A DNA stretch of 64,000 nucleotides from DATARH01 sp963778385 (GTDB lineage Bacteria > Pseudomonadota > Alphaproteobacteria > ATCC43930 > CGMCC-115725), in NCBI GenBank assembly GCA_963778385.1, contig CAVZUA010000033.1, positions 186,001 to 250,000 on the forward strand. Reading direction: 5' to 3'. This document shows, piece by piece, positions 1 to 9,245 of this stretch (positions are counted from its first letter, which is position 1; every line of letters begins with the position of its first letter). Made by a program: the position numbers and the translations under genes. Under the pieces are notes generated by a model, which did not search any database, was not told the origin of the DNA, and was given only the letters and a program-made list of their open reading frames with translations.

Positions 1-1142
1 TCGGCAAAGGCGTCCGGCTTTTCACTGTGTCGGCCGCGCTCAAGTGTCATCACTTGGGGAGGCTGATCACCCATTGCCGGTGCCGGGATGTTTCCTCTTG
101 TTGCGACCAGCAGCAGCTCGACTTGGTTGCGTGTCCAGTAGCCGGTCCCGGGGTTTGGCTTAAGCCACACGAAGTAGGACTTGTAGGTAAGGCCCCAGCG
201 CTTGATCAGCTCCATCGCTTGTTCGAGCATCGGCGCGGTTGCCCAGAGGAAGAGTGCGCAGTCAAATGCCGCCGGCAGCTCCAGCATGGCGATGGTCTCC
301 AGCGTCATGGTGGGGTAGTGGTTTTCGGCGGCGCGATCCATGCCTGTCTCGGGCGACCATGGTTCAAACTGCCAGGGCGGATCGGCGAGGATGACGCCGT
401 AGAGCTGATAACCGAGCAGTTGCGACACCTCGGCGGTCTTTGCCGCCAGCGCCACCTCGCGCGCTTCGCGAGCGACGCGCTTGACCATGTGCTTTGCGCG
501 GTCCGGGTTCGCCGTCGCCTCACGCTGCCGATCAGGGGGAAGCCGCGCGATTTTGGCAGCAACCGAGACGGCGATCTGCCCCTGCTCGGCCGCCTCGATC
601 AGCTCGGGCACGCCGTGCTCGCATACGACACTGGCGCGCGCGATGCTGTCGGAACTGACGTTGAACAGGACGGCCTTCTCCCTCTGCGAGGTTCCCGCAA
701 TTGCGGTATGCTGGTTGTCACCGCGGCGCAGCGTTGGGAGCTTGGCGGCAACCATTGCGCGCTGGCTCTCGCTGAGGTGCCGGCGGCAAAGATTGGCCGA
801 GATGACAAAGGCGAACGGGTCGATCTCCCGTTCCTCAGGATCGAACACCTCGAAGGGCACCAGGAGACGACCAGCGCCGTCGATCACCTCGACCCCGCCT
901 TGCTCTGCGGCATCGAGCCGATTGCGCCCGTCGAGGAGCGACAGCGACCCGTTTGCTTCCTTCATGACGACGACAGGGCTTAGCATGCCGTGCGCCTTGA
1001 TGTCGGCGGTGAGTTCCTCCAGCGCTTCGGCTGACATCAACGGAAAGATTTCAGCCGCAGGGTGGATAGGTAAAAGGTCACGCCAGCTCGTGTCATCTTC
1101 TGTTGACGAGGTGATTGGCCGGCAAATCGAAACAGTCGTCAT
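1..1142 (-). CDS. ParB-like domain fused to MT-A70 family DNA N6-adenine methyltransferase (C-terminus beyond window)
   Basis: I translated the minus strand by hand from the ATG at 1142; the frame stays open to the window edge (about 380 residues), so the stop lies outside. Residues about 25-130 look like a ParB/Srx nuclease-type fold, with the DGRNRLDAA motif at 71-79 and a following SANLCRRHLSESQRA helix region. Residues about 245-380 are an MT-A70 methyltransferase with the catalytic DPPW motif at 254-257, then NHYPTM and LFLWATAPML. Such proteins methylate adenine N6 in DNA and are common on phages and integrative elements; the ParB part probably binds DNA. It is the last visible gene of the minus-strand island cassette, 107 bp after the 1250-2563 gene. 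Role in element maintenance or anti-restriction is inferred. The overlapping plus-strand frame is a shadow. Confidence 0.85.
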   Translation of the reverse strand, partial: MTTVSICRPITSSTEDDTSWRDLLPIHPAAEIFPLMSAEALEELTADIKAHGMLSPVVVMKEANGSLSLLDGRNRLDAAEQGGVEVIDGAGRLLVPFEVFDPEEREIDPFAFVISANLCRRHLSESQRAMVAAKLPTLRRGDNQHTAIAGTSQREKAVLFNVSSDSIARASVVCEHGVPELIEAAEQGQIAVSVAAKIARLPPDRQREATANPDRAKHMVKRVAREAREVALAAKTAEVSQLLGYQLYGVILADPPWQFEPWSPETGMDRAAENHYPTMTLETIAMLELPAAFDCALFLWATAPMLEQAMELIKRWGLTYKSYFVWLKPNPGTGYWTRNQVELLLVATRGNIPAPAMGDQPPQVMTLERGRHSEKPDAFA

Positions 1143-1249
1143 GGCGCGATCTCCCAAGCCCTAACTGAGCCCTGCGCTGTCGTCGTGGCGGTTGGTAGCC
1201 GTCGCCGACGCGCTGTTGGCCGCCACACCAGGGCCAACGTGGAGGCGCG

Positions 1250-2563
1250 TCATCGTTGCAACTGCCACAGGCTGATGGTCCCGGGCGGAAGAGGGCGGCG
1301 GTAGAAGCGCTGCCGGACGCCAGTGTTCGTCACCACGTCGGCGCCGAGCTCATCGACACCGACGACCTCGCAGCGGTCGAGCAGAAGGACGATCCCCATG
1401 CAATCGAACCGCGCATCGGGGCGGTCGGGGTTGCACCCGAACACATCGAGGTCCGACCAGCCGCAAGCTGCTGCTTTGGCGGCCCAGCGGTCGACAAAGA
1501 CCCCGACGGCATCGACGATTCGGTGCCAACGCCCGGGCAGGAAGCCAGCCGGTGGGGGCATACCACACAGTGCGGCGTAACCTTCCGCCCAAGCGCGAGG
1601 GACACCGGCACCCAGTTCGACGATGGCGGCGCGCTCATCGCAGGCATGGGCTCCGTCTTTCCCGAAATCTTCTGGAAAGGCGGCTGGCGCAACAATCCCC
1701 ATCGCCGCCAAGGCGGCAATAGCCTCGGCCTTTCGGCCGGAATGCCAAGCGGGCTGGCAACGAGAGTGCAGCCAGACCCGACCGTCGGTTCCGATCCCGA
1801 AAGGCAACAGGGGATCGAGGGGTTGCTCTCCGCCACCGCAACCGAAACAACGCCCTGGGGGAGAGCGCATTGGGTTGCGGTTCAGCCACTCGGCAAGGCA
1901 CCAGGCGACGGCACGGGCTTCGGCTTGTTCGCGCGGCAGCAAGCCATCCAATTTGCAGATGTCGACCCGCTGGTCGAAGAAGACCTGCCAGTCCTGGGCC
2001 GACCAACCGTCCCGGCCAGGCAACAGCAGCCATACGATCTCGGCCTTGTGACGCGACAGCAAATCGAGCACAACGGTCGGCGGCGGCGCGCACGCTTCCA
2101 GCACCAGATCGTCGCCGTCGATACCGAGTTTGTTGCCGCCGGCGCGGGCCGCCCTCAGTGCGTCGGCCGCGCTCACGCTGTTTACACTTTTGGGGGCGGC
2201 ACACCCCGACCCAAACCGAAGGGGGTAAGTAGCGCCCGCATCTTCCCCCGCCAAATCCCCAACGCGAGTTCCTCGGCTTCGGCGCGACACTGATAGCCGC
2301 TCAGCTCCCAGCGGATGGTGTGATTGATGAAATGCGGCTGCGACCAGGTCGGGGTCTGAGTCGCCGGCATCGCCTGCCTGTGGTTCGAGACCCGATGCAA
2401 GCGCGGCCATGATTTGAGCCTTTGCTTCGCGCAATTGCCGCACCAACGCCGCGGGGACCGGCCGCGCGCCGGCACGAACGACCAGGCGGTCCTCGCCGCC
2501 GGGACGGACACTTGCCCCGATCTCGGCAAAGCGATCGAGAAGCTCCTGAGCCGTGGCTGTCAT
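1250..2563 (-). CDS. Hypothetical island protein with TubC-like N-terminal docking motif
   Basis: A 437-residue protein. The first ~55 residues (MTATAQELLDRFAEIG ... LREAKAQIMAAL) resemble TubC N-terminal docking-like domains, and a second similar segment appears near residues 130-180 (GDDLVLEACAPPPTVV, then LLSRHKAEIVWLL). The middle holds a CFGCGGGE cluster followed by HSRCQ, suggesting a small zinc-binding module. The 3' half has no family I recognise. The start overlaps the stop of the primase-helicase gene by 4 bp, so the two are translationally coupled. Such proteins recur beside primase-helicase genes on rhizobial-type islands; function unknown. Confidence 0.75.
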   Translation of the reverse strand: MTATAQELLDRFAEIGASVRPGGEDRLVVRAGARPVPAALVRQLREAKAQIMAALASGLEPQAGDAGDSDPDLVAAAFHQSHHPLGAERLSVSRRSRGTRVGDLAGEDAGATYPLRFGSGCAAPKSVNSVSAADALRAARAGGNKLGIDGDDLVLEACAPPPTVVLDLLSRHKAEIVWLLLPGRDGWSAQDWQVFFDQRVDICKLDGLLPREQAEARAVAWCLAEWLNRNPMRSPPGRCFGCGGGEQPLDPLLPFGIGTDGRVWLHSRCQPAWHSGRKAEAIAALAAMGIVAPAAFPEDFGKDGAHACDERAAIVELGAGVPRAWAEGYAALCGMPPPAGFLPGRWHRIVDAVGVFVDRWAAKAAACGWSDLDVFGCNPDRPDARFDCMGIVLLLDRCEVVGVDELGADVVTNTGVRQRFYRRPLPPGTISLWQLQR

Positions 2564-5500
2564 ACGACGAACTCCTCGCCCGGCGGCACATCGAGAACGT
2601 CGTCGTCGTTTTCAGTTGGAGCGGACGCTGGAGGGCTAAAAACATGTCCCGCATCTCCCCTATCTCCCGCCGGTCGTCCCGCAGGGAGGGAGATAGGGGA
2701 GATAGGGGACATAGTTTGGCCGCCTGCCGGATCGGAAAAGGTGTAAATCAACCTGTCGTCCGAGCAGGTCAGGTGCACCTCGTAGTAGCCCGTGTTGTCC
2801 TTTTTGAATGTTTTCAGGGTCGCGACGGTCGAGGCGTCGATGCGCGTCGGTCGGTCGACGAGGCGGTTGTTCAGGAGCTTGCCGAGCGAGCCGGCGGTCG
2901 GCCGATTGAGCTGGCGGCCCAGCAATTCGCTAAAAGCATCGAGCAGATGCTCGGCTATTTCCCGCGCCTCCGGCTCCACGTATGCCCCCCCAAACGAAGG
3001 GGTGCCGGCTTCGATCAGTTTCACGATCTTACCCGCCGCGAATGGTCTCGCGCCGAACTCGTCCCGCAGTGTCGACAGCATGGTGGCGGCCGCGGCCGTT
3101 TCGTCGTCGTCGCTCTCGCCAGCGCTGAGCAGGGAAAGGCAATCAATGCTTTCGCCGATCAACGTTGCCGCATGCTCGACTGGCCAGCCGCACAATGACC
3201 ACCAATCCTTGAACCTGGTCTTCGCCACCTGGCCTGCGGGCCGGTTTTGGCAGCCGTAAATGAGGATGGTGTAAAGGCAGCTCAGAATTTGGCGACGGTG
3301 CTGCGCCGTCCAGCCGATCGGGTCGGGATGGGCGAATTCGCGGTTCTCGGGGTCGGGCCGGTCGACGTTGATGACGATCTTGTGACTGCGGCTTGTCATA
3401 TCGCCCTTCGGGGCGATGTTGTTGCCGGTGAAGATCTGAACCGTGCCGCCCGGCGCCGTCTCGAATTCCAATTCACCGAGCACCCGGTCGCTGACCTCAG
3501 GACTGGTCAACGCTTTTTCGATGCACGCGCTGCTGATCTGTGCCCCTCGCGGAATGTTGTCCCAAACCACTACGGCAACCCCTTGCCGCAGATAGGCGAA
3601 CAGCGCCTTGCGCCGCTCTTCCTCGTTGTCGGACCAAGCGGCCGCCGCCGCCATACGGCCCAAAATAGCCATGACGATCATATGGACGAGGGTGGTCTTA
3701 CCCCCTCCACGGTGGCCAGCGACCACGAACCAAGCCGGCCGCTCCTTCACCAAAACCCGTTCGATCAATGATAAACAAAGCATAATTACGAGGAGCTTGC
3801 CGGTCAGGTCGGCGTTTACGTCGACCAGCCACTCATTGAGTAAAAAGCGCAGTGCCTTGCGAACGTCGTCCTCGGTCGGCGGCGTCGCCGGTAGACAGGC
3901 AAGAAGTTCTAATTCGATCCGGTGTATCAAGCCGCTGCGGCGGTCAAGGCCGGTTCCGCTTATGATCACACCGTTCATCGCCACCAGCGGCGCGGTATTG
4001 ACAGCACGGCCGATCGGCATCACTGACATCTCCGCACTGATCGCCATCAGCGCTTTGATAAACGGCTCCTGCAAGGCGGCCGGGTAGCTCGGCTTCCTGT
4101 CGGTCGCTTGGGTCTCGAAGCGGATGTGTTGCTCGATCAGAAGTTCCACTTCGACGGCCGACAACCGCACAATTGTGGGTTCGGCCGGGGCGGGGAGGCC
4201 GAAATCATCTCCCGCATCTCCCGCATCTCCCTCCTTGGGCACCGCTGCATCGGCATTGCTGCCAGTGGCGGTCAGGCGATGCAGGCCCCAAGGCTCAATG
4301 GTGCGCACCTCGACGATGCTGCCCGCTGCGTCGCGCATGGGCGGTTCGGCGGATTGATCTGCCGCCAGGGTCTCGTCGACGATCCTGATGATCGGCCCGC
4401 GCTCGCCATCTGACGGCGGCAACGGATACCCCAGGCGCTTGTCCAGGGCGATCAGGCGGTCCTGAGCAGCCTTGCGCCTGGCCTCGTCGCGGCGGGCCTG
4501 CTCGGCCTTCAGGCGTGCCTGGATCGGGCGAACCCCGACCTCCGCCTGCTTTGCCGCTGTCGCGATCAATCCGGCCAGTTCATCGGCCTCGATGTCAGCC
4601 TGCGGGACGACAACGCTCAGTACGTCGACGACATGCTGCGGGTCTGCCGCCTCGATGGCGGCGCGTGCAGTTCGCGCGTCGTGGCGCAGTTGATAGAAAG
4701 CCCGACCGTGAGCGAAGGAACTGATGAAGATCGCGCATGGATCGGTCTTCGATCTAAGGACCATTGCCTTGTCGCGGCCGTAGCCGGCGCCTTCAAGCGG
4801 ATCGGCGAGCGTCTCGCCGATAAAGCGGTCGGGATCTGCCAGCACCGCCTCGACGCTGACAAAGCCGAGATGGTCGAAGTCCAGCATAAGCTGCGGCGAC
4901 AGCGAGCCGTGGTGACGGGATGCGACGGCACGCATTGCCGCGACGAGCGGCATGCCGGTGCGTTTGCTGATCTCTTCGGCCAGCCGACGATCGGCTTCCG
5001 CCCTGACCTCGGCGGCGCGAGGTTCCAGCGTAATCCGCGCGCGCTCTTTTGCCTCCCGCACCCGAGCAAACTCGTACTCTGTCAGCGACGGAATGACGGT
5101 TCTTGTGTCGATTGTATCCCCGTCGTGAGGAATGGGCATTCGAGCCGCCGCGTCTTGCATCAGCGGCGGAACCACCTCGGGCGGCCCCTCGAATACCAGC
5201 CGCTCGCCAAAGCGCACGGTGGCGTCGATTATGGAGCGGTCGAGCAACTGTCCGGTTTTACCGATCCGGTACCAGCCGAAGCCGTGCAACCAGCACAAAT
5301 CGTGCAGTGTCTTAAGCGCGCGGTCGATGTCAGTGCCGTCTGCGACCAGGACATAGTGGTGCTCGCCACCGCTGCCAGCGATCTCCTCGCCAGTGTCACT
5401 GCGCCGCAGCCCCGCGCTGGTGCTGCTCCGAGACACACGCTCCGCATGCGCTAGCCCCGGCAAGATCGACACCAGTGCACCCCAGACGCCGCCAGCGGAC

Positions 5501-5955
5501 GCGACCCCGGCCGACACTTCGGGCGGTATGCCTTTACGATCGAAGTCGATGAGTAACCATGCGGGACCAGTTTCGTAATCGATATGCTCGCGAGACCGCG
5601 CAATGATCTGCCGACCGTCTGGCACTTTGTGCTCGGTCAGCCTCGCCAGCGCACCGACCGTGACGACCCGGGCCTTCTCGTGGTCCTTGATGCAGCCCAG
5701 CGCCAAGGCGTTGGCGTCACCCGTTGCCGCGATCACGTTGGCAAGGTCGGACGCCGCCGGGACGTGAACAACTTGGGCGTCGCCCAATGCCATGCGGCAA
5801 GGCGAACCGTCAGAGACGACCCTGTCGTCGACCAGCGAGATGCGCTTGGAAAGCAGTGCACCGCTGGGGTCAGGTTGTCCCGGTAGCTTGGTGAAAATGG
5901 TAATGCGCGCGTCGCTAATGCCGTGAAGGCCGACAGCCAATTTGGCGGCGCTCAC
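2560..5955 (-). CDS. Primase-helicase fusion (AEP-type primase plus P-loop ATPase) of an integrative element
   Basis: A 1131-residue protein with a GTG start at 5955 that overlaps the TGA of the upstream HTH gene (GTGA). The N-terminal part shows archaeo-eukaryotic primase signatures: LLIDFD at 134-139 (metal-binding DxD) and EHHYVLVAD from 198. A charged linker follows, with GDAGDAGDD near 576-584. The C-terminal part is a helicase-like ATPase: Walker A GHRGGGKTT at 747-755 and Walker B-like VAVVVWDN at 793-800, then a TGNN sensor-like segment. It should start replication of the excised element. The C-terminal tail encodes a perfect DNA inverted repeat (2653-2703). The domain call rests on motifs; the exact primase family is not fixed. 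Confidence 0.85.
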   Translation of the reverse strand: MSAAKLAVGLHGISDARITIFTKLPGQPDPSGALLSKRISLVDDRVVSDGSPCRMALGDAQVVHVPAASDLANVIAATGDANALALGCIKDHEKARVVTVGALARLTEHKVPDGRQIIARSREHIDYETGPAWLLIDFDRKGIPPEVSAGVASAGGVWGALVSILPGLAHAERVSRSSTSAGLRRSDTGEEIAGSGGEHHYVLVADGTDIDRALKTLHDLCWLHGFGWYRIGKTGQLLDRSIIDATVRFGERLVFEGPPEVVPPLMQDAAARMPIPHDGDTIDTRTVIPSLTEYEFARVREAKERARITLEPRAAEVRAEADRRLAEEISKRTGMPLVAAMRAVASRHHGSLSPQLMLDFDHLGFVSVEAVLADPDRFIGETLADPLEGAGYGRDKAMVLRSKTDPCAIFISSFAHGRAFYQLRHDARTARAAIEAADPQHVVDVLSVVVPQADIEADELAGLIATAAKQAEVGVRPIQARLKAEQARRDEARRKAAQDRLIALDKRLGYPLPPSDGERGPIIRIVDETLAADQSAEPPMRDAAGSIVEVRTIEPWGLHRLTATGSNADAAVPKEGDAGDAGDDFGLPAPAEPTIVRLSAVEVELLIEQHIRFETQATDRKPSYPAALQEPFIKALMAISAEMSVMPIGRAVNTAPLVAMNGVIISGTGLDRRSGLIHRIELELLACLPATPPTEDDVRKALRFLLNEWLVDVNADLTGKLLVIMLCLSLIERVLVKERPAWFVVAGHRGGGKTTLVHMIVMAILGRMAAAAAWSDNEEERRKALFAYLRQGVAVVVWDNIPRGAQISSACIEKALTSPEVSDRVLGELEFETAPGGTVQIFTGNNIAPKGDMTSRSHKIVINVDRPDPENREFAHPDPIGWTAQHRRQILSCLYTILIYGCQNRPAGQVAKTRFKDWWSLCGWPVEHAATLIGESIDCLSLLSAGESDDDETAAAATMLSTLRDEFGARPFAAGKIVKLIEAGTPSFGGAYVEPEAREIAEHLLDAFSELLGRQLNRPTAGSLGKLLNNRLVDRPTRIDASTVATLKTFKKDNTGYYEVHLTCSDDRLIYTFSDPAGGQTMSPISPISLPAGRPAGDRGDAGHVFSPPASAPTENDDDVLDVPPGEEFVV
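2653..2703. repeat. Perfect 16-bp inverted repeat inside the primase-helicase gene
   Basis: Arms 2653-2668 (ATCTCCCCTATCTCCC) and 2688-2703 are exact reverse complements around a 19-nt loop, near the 3' end of the primase-helicase gene. On the coding strand it specifies a low-complexity PISPIS ... GDRGDAG tail. A related CATCTCCCG tandem run at about 4203-4237 encodes GDAGDAG in the interdomain linker of the same gene. Confidence 0.8.
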
Positions 5956-6182
5956 CGGGCCGCTCCATCCGCCTTCGGCGACAGCAGTTTTTCGAGGGAG
6001 TCGTACAAGATCAGGCGGCGGCGCCCGACGCTCACCGTGTCGAGACGCCCCTCGCTGATCAGCTTCCAGATAGTTGAATTCCCGAGCCCGGAGATTTCGC
6101 GGGCATTCGGGATCGTGACCGTAATCGGTCTTTGCTTTGGCTTTAGCTTAATTGGCTTTCGCTTAGAGCTGCGCGCGTCCAT
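5952..6182 (-). CDS. Excisionase-like helix-turn-helix DNA-binding protein
   Basis: A 76-residue protein from the ATG at 6182. A longer frame exists upstream, but its residues look non-coding and the Lys/Arg-rich MDARSSKRKP start is natural. The core reads ISGLGNSTIWKLISEGRLDT followed by VSVGRRRLILYDSLEKLL, the HTH_17/MerR-type fold of excisionases and AlpA-like regulators. It is first in a coupled minus-strand run (HTH, primase-helicase, TubC-like, methyltransferase). A role as directionality factor or repressor of the element is inferred from size and position. Confidence 0.8.
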   Translation of the reverse strand: MDARSSKRKPIKLKPKQRPITVTIPNAREISGLGNSTIWKLISEGRLDTVSVGRRRLILYDSLEKLLSPKADGAAR

Positions 6183-6478
6183 GGCTGTCCCCGGAAGAGG
6201 GTTGCAGACATGGAACTCGATGCAGCCTTTACTGGGCGCTACCGCCAGCCCGTTTCCAAGCCTTGGTATTTGGCGGCGTCGGCCCCTATGGGGCATGAAT
6301 CCCGGCATACCCTTAGGGGCACGCTCCCCGCTATGTCAAGGCCGGTGAGATCGCTGTGGCCCGCTGTCATCTACCGCTTGTCCCATCTTGGCACAGCGTT
6401 ACTCATGCCGTTGCGAGAGGCCTCACAAATTTACCGCCGGGCTGCGATTGGCCCCCAACCCGCTCGGTACCCGATCCT
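6183..6478. other. Intergenic region upstream of the island HTH gene
   Basis: No ORF with coding character. It contains two small dyads, GCCCCTATGGGGC at 6282-6294 and CCCTTAGGGG near 6310-6319, 29 bp apart. This is a sensible place for the promoter and operator of the HTH-led cassette and perhaps for the element's old attachment site. No clear -35/-10 pair was identified. Confidence 0.4.
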
Positions 6479-7186
6479 TCACATCCCGAGTGGAACGACA
6501 TTGCCGTCCGCGGCTATACCTGTATCGAGCAGCGCTGTCCTAGCCAACGCGTCGGAATGGTCTCCGATGTATCGGCTGTAGGTCCGCTCCAGCATGGCGA
6601 TGCTGGTGTCATGATTAACCGCGACCACCCGGATAGGCACACCGGCGAGGATTTGTCTCACGATATTACTGTGCCGCAAGGCGTAAATTGTGACCTCGGC
6701 AGGGTCTTGCTCGGCCCCCTTGGCCGCGTGCCGGAACAACCGCGAGTGATCGGACTTTTTCCAAGGCTCGCCGCTCGGTTTCACCAGCAGCGGCGCACCA
6801 GCCAGGCGATCGGCCGTCAACCCTTGGAGCCTAGCGGAAAGCCCGGCCAGAATCGGCACGGGCCGGCGCATGACCTTCTTCACGCCCTTACCCTTGTTCG
6901 ACGTTGGCATCAACAATCGTGGATCGGCACGATCGGCTTGCAGGTCCTGTATCTCGATACGTGCCAATTGGCTCACGCGAGCCCCGGTGATGGCGGCTGC
7001 CTCCACCAGCAATCCAAATTGAGCGCTGTGCTTGTGCGCCTCGGCGATGATCTGGCGCACTGTGGGTTCCGGTAAGATGACGTTGCGAGATTGCTCGGCG
7101 TCCGGGATCGTCGCGAGCCCGGTTTCCCAAGCACGTCGATTTACAATCCGCTCGTCGTGAAGGCACCAAGGGTCTTCGTCACAGGT
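6479..7186 (-). pseudogene. Truncated tyrosine recombinase/phage integrase (catalytic domain only)
   Basis: The ORF proper begins at a GTG (7060), but the same frame is open upstream to a TGA at 7187-7189 and reads like the middle of an integrase (NRRAWETGLATIPDAEQSRN). The conserved protein therefore starts earlier and has lost its N-terminal arm-binding and core-binding parts. The catalytic domain is present: TGARVSQLARIEIQDL (first Arg), YALRHSNIVR (H-x-x-R) and a terminal ERTYSRYI (Tyr). No start codon or N-terminal half is found further upstream in any frame. It is probably the relic integrase of the cassette at 1-6182. Residual activity of the catalytic domain is unlikely. Confidence 0.75.
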
Positions 7187-7536
7187 TCAGGCCCAATCAC
7201 CAAAAAGCAGCGGCAAGACCCGCGATGGGAACCTTGCCACGTGCAGACACACACACGCGGCACACGTAGAGTTTCCTCTACGGCGTAATCACCAATATAC
7301 CATATAGCTCAATCGCTTGGGTTTCATCGGTGGCGACGTTGCATATTTTATCCCCATCGGATGGTTGCGATCCAACGGCGGCATCGGGTGCGCGATCCGG
7401 GTCGTTCGCCTGCGCCGCATTGTCCTTTGGCGCATATACGAATAGTGCGGGCTGGCTCGAACTCCACGATGCGGGCCCCCTTAAGATGAACACAACAACA
7501 CGGAGGAGGCCGGCCACAGATAACGCTGGTTGAACC
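7187..7536. other. Non-coding stretch behind the truncated integrase
   Basis: About 350 bp where the integrase N-terminus should be. Frames are short and lack family resemblance, so I see no gene. The base composition is lower in GC than the chromosomal part of the window, as expected of island DNA. Confidence 0.4.
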
Positions 7537-7821
7537 TTAGGAGTTCTTTATTGGGCCCGACAGGCGGCTTCTGAATCTGCTCCGGAACAGCATCGGGAGC
7601 CGAGCGACATAGTGCCATGCGGATTTACCGCATCCGGCTCTCGGACAAGACGTCACGCCTTCACCCACGACGGGCCACCATCCTTTGCTCAGAGACTGGA
7701 GAGCCACAGGATAGACGACACACACCCCGAGGCCGACGAACAACGGGACAAGCCAGATGAGTGCCGCTTCCGGCACTCGCCGGTCAGGCGAACGGGCGAT
7801 CGCTTGTACGAGACCTGTCAT
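7537..7821 (-). CDS. Small membrane protein, hypothetical
   Basis: A 94-residue frame. I prefer the ATG at 7821 over the TTG at 7827; an AAGGAA stretch lies about 13 nt upstream. It has a Pro/Arg-rich N-terminus and one convincing membrane segment (ALIWLVPLFVGLGVCVVYPV, residues about 20-40), followed by SLSKGWWPVVGEGVTSC. That last stretch faintly recalls DUF3592 proteins, which have a transmembrane helix followed by a W-P-x-x-x-G-x-V motif. If so this copy is shortened. It lies isolated in decayed island DNA, so it may be a remnant. Confidence 0.4.
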   Translation of the reverse strand: MTGLVQAIARSPDRRVPEAALIWLVPLFVGLGVCVVYPVALQSLSKGWWPVVGEGVTSCPRAGCGKSAWHYVARLPMLFRSRFRSRLSGPIKNS

Positions 7822-7827
7822 TGTCAA

Positions 7828-8629
7828 ATTCTCACTTTCCTTGCCGAAACTGCCGCACGAATGGCGCCGCCGCTGACAGCGCGCCGGTCGTTGCGCCTAG
7901 CGTGTTACTGGTCGAAACAGAATATCCGCTCGCTTATTGCGGCGAGTTCTGATGTCGCAAGAGAAATTCAGAACAAACGGGATGGTTTGGCTCACACTGT
8001 TACGCTAGCTATGGGACTACGTTTGCGGGATTAAGCTGCACGGTATTGTTTTGCGTTTCTCGGCTACCACCATGCAGTGAGATCTAGGCGCTCTGCCGAC
8101 TAGCGCGCTTGATAAATTCGGCCAAAAAATTGATAGATGTTGAAAGGGTCGCCGTGAAAGGCGCGAAGCCACCGGCTGGAAGGGGGCGCCTTGACACCCA
8201 GCTACTCGCTGACACCAGCCTCGACGATTTCTCTGCCTTTGGGATCCGCCGCCTTCTTGACGGTGCTGTCCAATGCTGCTCGTGCTCGCTCTCGCCGTCA
8301 GGATGATCTAGGTGAGCGCCCGGCCCACAATATCGGCCTCTGCAGTCCACAGGTCCGAGGACCTGCCCATCCGACGGCGGGCGAACGATCGACACCCTGG
8401 CCGGTGCGGTTTTGCGCATATTCGCCAAGCTGAATGCGATTGAACGGGCGCAAGCGTTACTAGGACGCCGGCTCGCGGCTCTCAAAAAGGAAGCCGCACC
8501 CGTCCGATCGCCCGCACCCGGACCCTACGGATCCAATAGCACCTCGTCGAGGTTGACCGCTTAGGGCGGCATCGCAACGGCTATCACTGGGCGTGGGGCT
8601 AGGGGCGAACTACTGGCGCCACCTACACC
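7828..8629. other. Decayed island DNA with protein-like fragment
   Basis: No intact gene seen. On the plus strand one frame without a clear start, roughly 8355-8564 (TAG at 8562), reads DTLAGAVLRIFAKLNAIERA and LLGRRLAALKKEAAP. This amphipathic helix sequence looks like the tail of a real protein rather than noise. The frame at 8109-8306 carries one copy of the 30-bp SAKKLI-coding repeat. The rest has no recognisable content. Confidence 0.35.
8109..8138 (+). repeat. Imperfect 30-bp direct repeat, copy A
   Basis: Matches 9814-9843 at 26 of 30 positions in the same orientation and shares the core GCCAAAAAATT. Both copies are AT-rich against the GC-rich background and both read SAKKLI in the plus frame. 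They bracket 1.7 kb of decayed gene fragments. Confidence 0.6.
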
Positions 8630-8938
8630 TTGAAGCGGACTGGCCTCGATCGTCTTGCCGAGGCCCGTCTCGTCAGCGATGAAGAGGTTGAAGCGCAGGA
8701 GACGGTACAAAAGCTCATTCGCGAGGGCGTGCTACCCGCGACGCAGTTGATGCCGTCGGCGCCGTGGCAAATCCCTGTCGCTGCGCTCAAAAACGAACCC
8801 GTCAAGACAGGCGCACGCGAAATCGTCGGTCGTCGTCCAAAGTTCTACAAGCGATTCGAAGAGGATACAATTCACCGACGAGTAGAACGCGCTTGTCGGA
8901 GGCCCGCCTTCCCGGCGGCTTGGTCCGACGCCCCGTAA
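8630..8938 (+). pseudogene. Fragment of a recombinase-associated DNA-binding domain
   Basis: A TTG-initiated frame of 102 residues. The part VQKLIREGVLPATQLMPSAP, continuing with WQIPVAAL and REIVGRRPK, strongly resembles the C-terminal helix-turn-helix/Arg-rich tail of large recombinase-type proteins found on rhizobial mobile elements. No upstream catalytic domain is present in any frame, and the last ~25 residues look like random frame. I regard it as a leftover tail, not a working gene. Confidence 0.5.
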
Positions 8939-9245
8939 GAGGACGGTCACATGCTTAAAACGCCGCGGTTCGGGATGCGGTCGCTCTCACCCGCCCTGCG
9001 CCACGACGAGGAGTAGGCTTCGGCGCGCAGGCCCTGAAACTCGTCACCATCGCCATTTCGATCCGCGCGGCGGTCCTTACGTCCTCCTTCTTGGCGGCCA
9101 GGGGTCAACGCCGTCCAACCGCTGCTCGCGGCATTTCTGCGCCCGCTGGCGTGCGGCCGCTAGCTGACCGCGGGACAGCGAGGTCGACTATGATACGAAG
9201 AGATTAGGTACCCAAAATTGAGACCAGCCCCAGTGGGCGTCGAAC

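Noticed and set aside
27..983. 318-residue plus-strand frame
   Set aside because: Antisense of the ParB/MT-A70 gene, which has clear catalytic motifs on the minus strand.
4203..4237. CRISPR-like short tandem repeats
   Set aside because: The repeats are contiguous, 9 bp long, and lie in frame inside a gene with no spacers.
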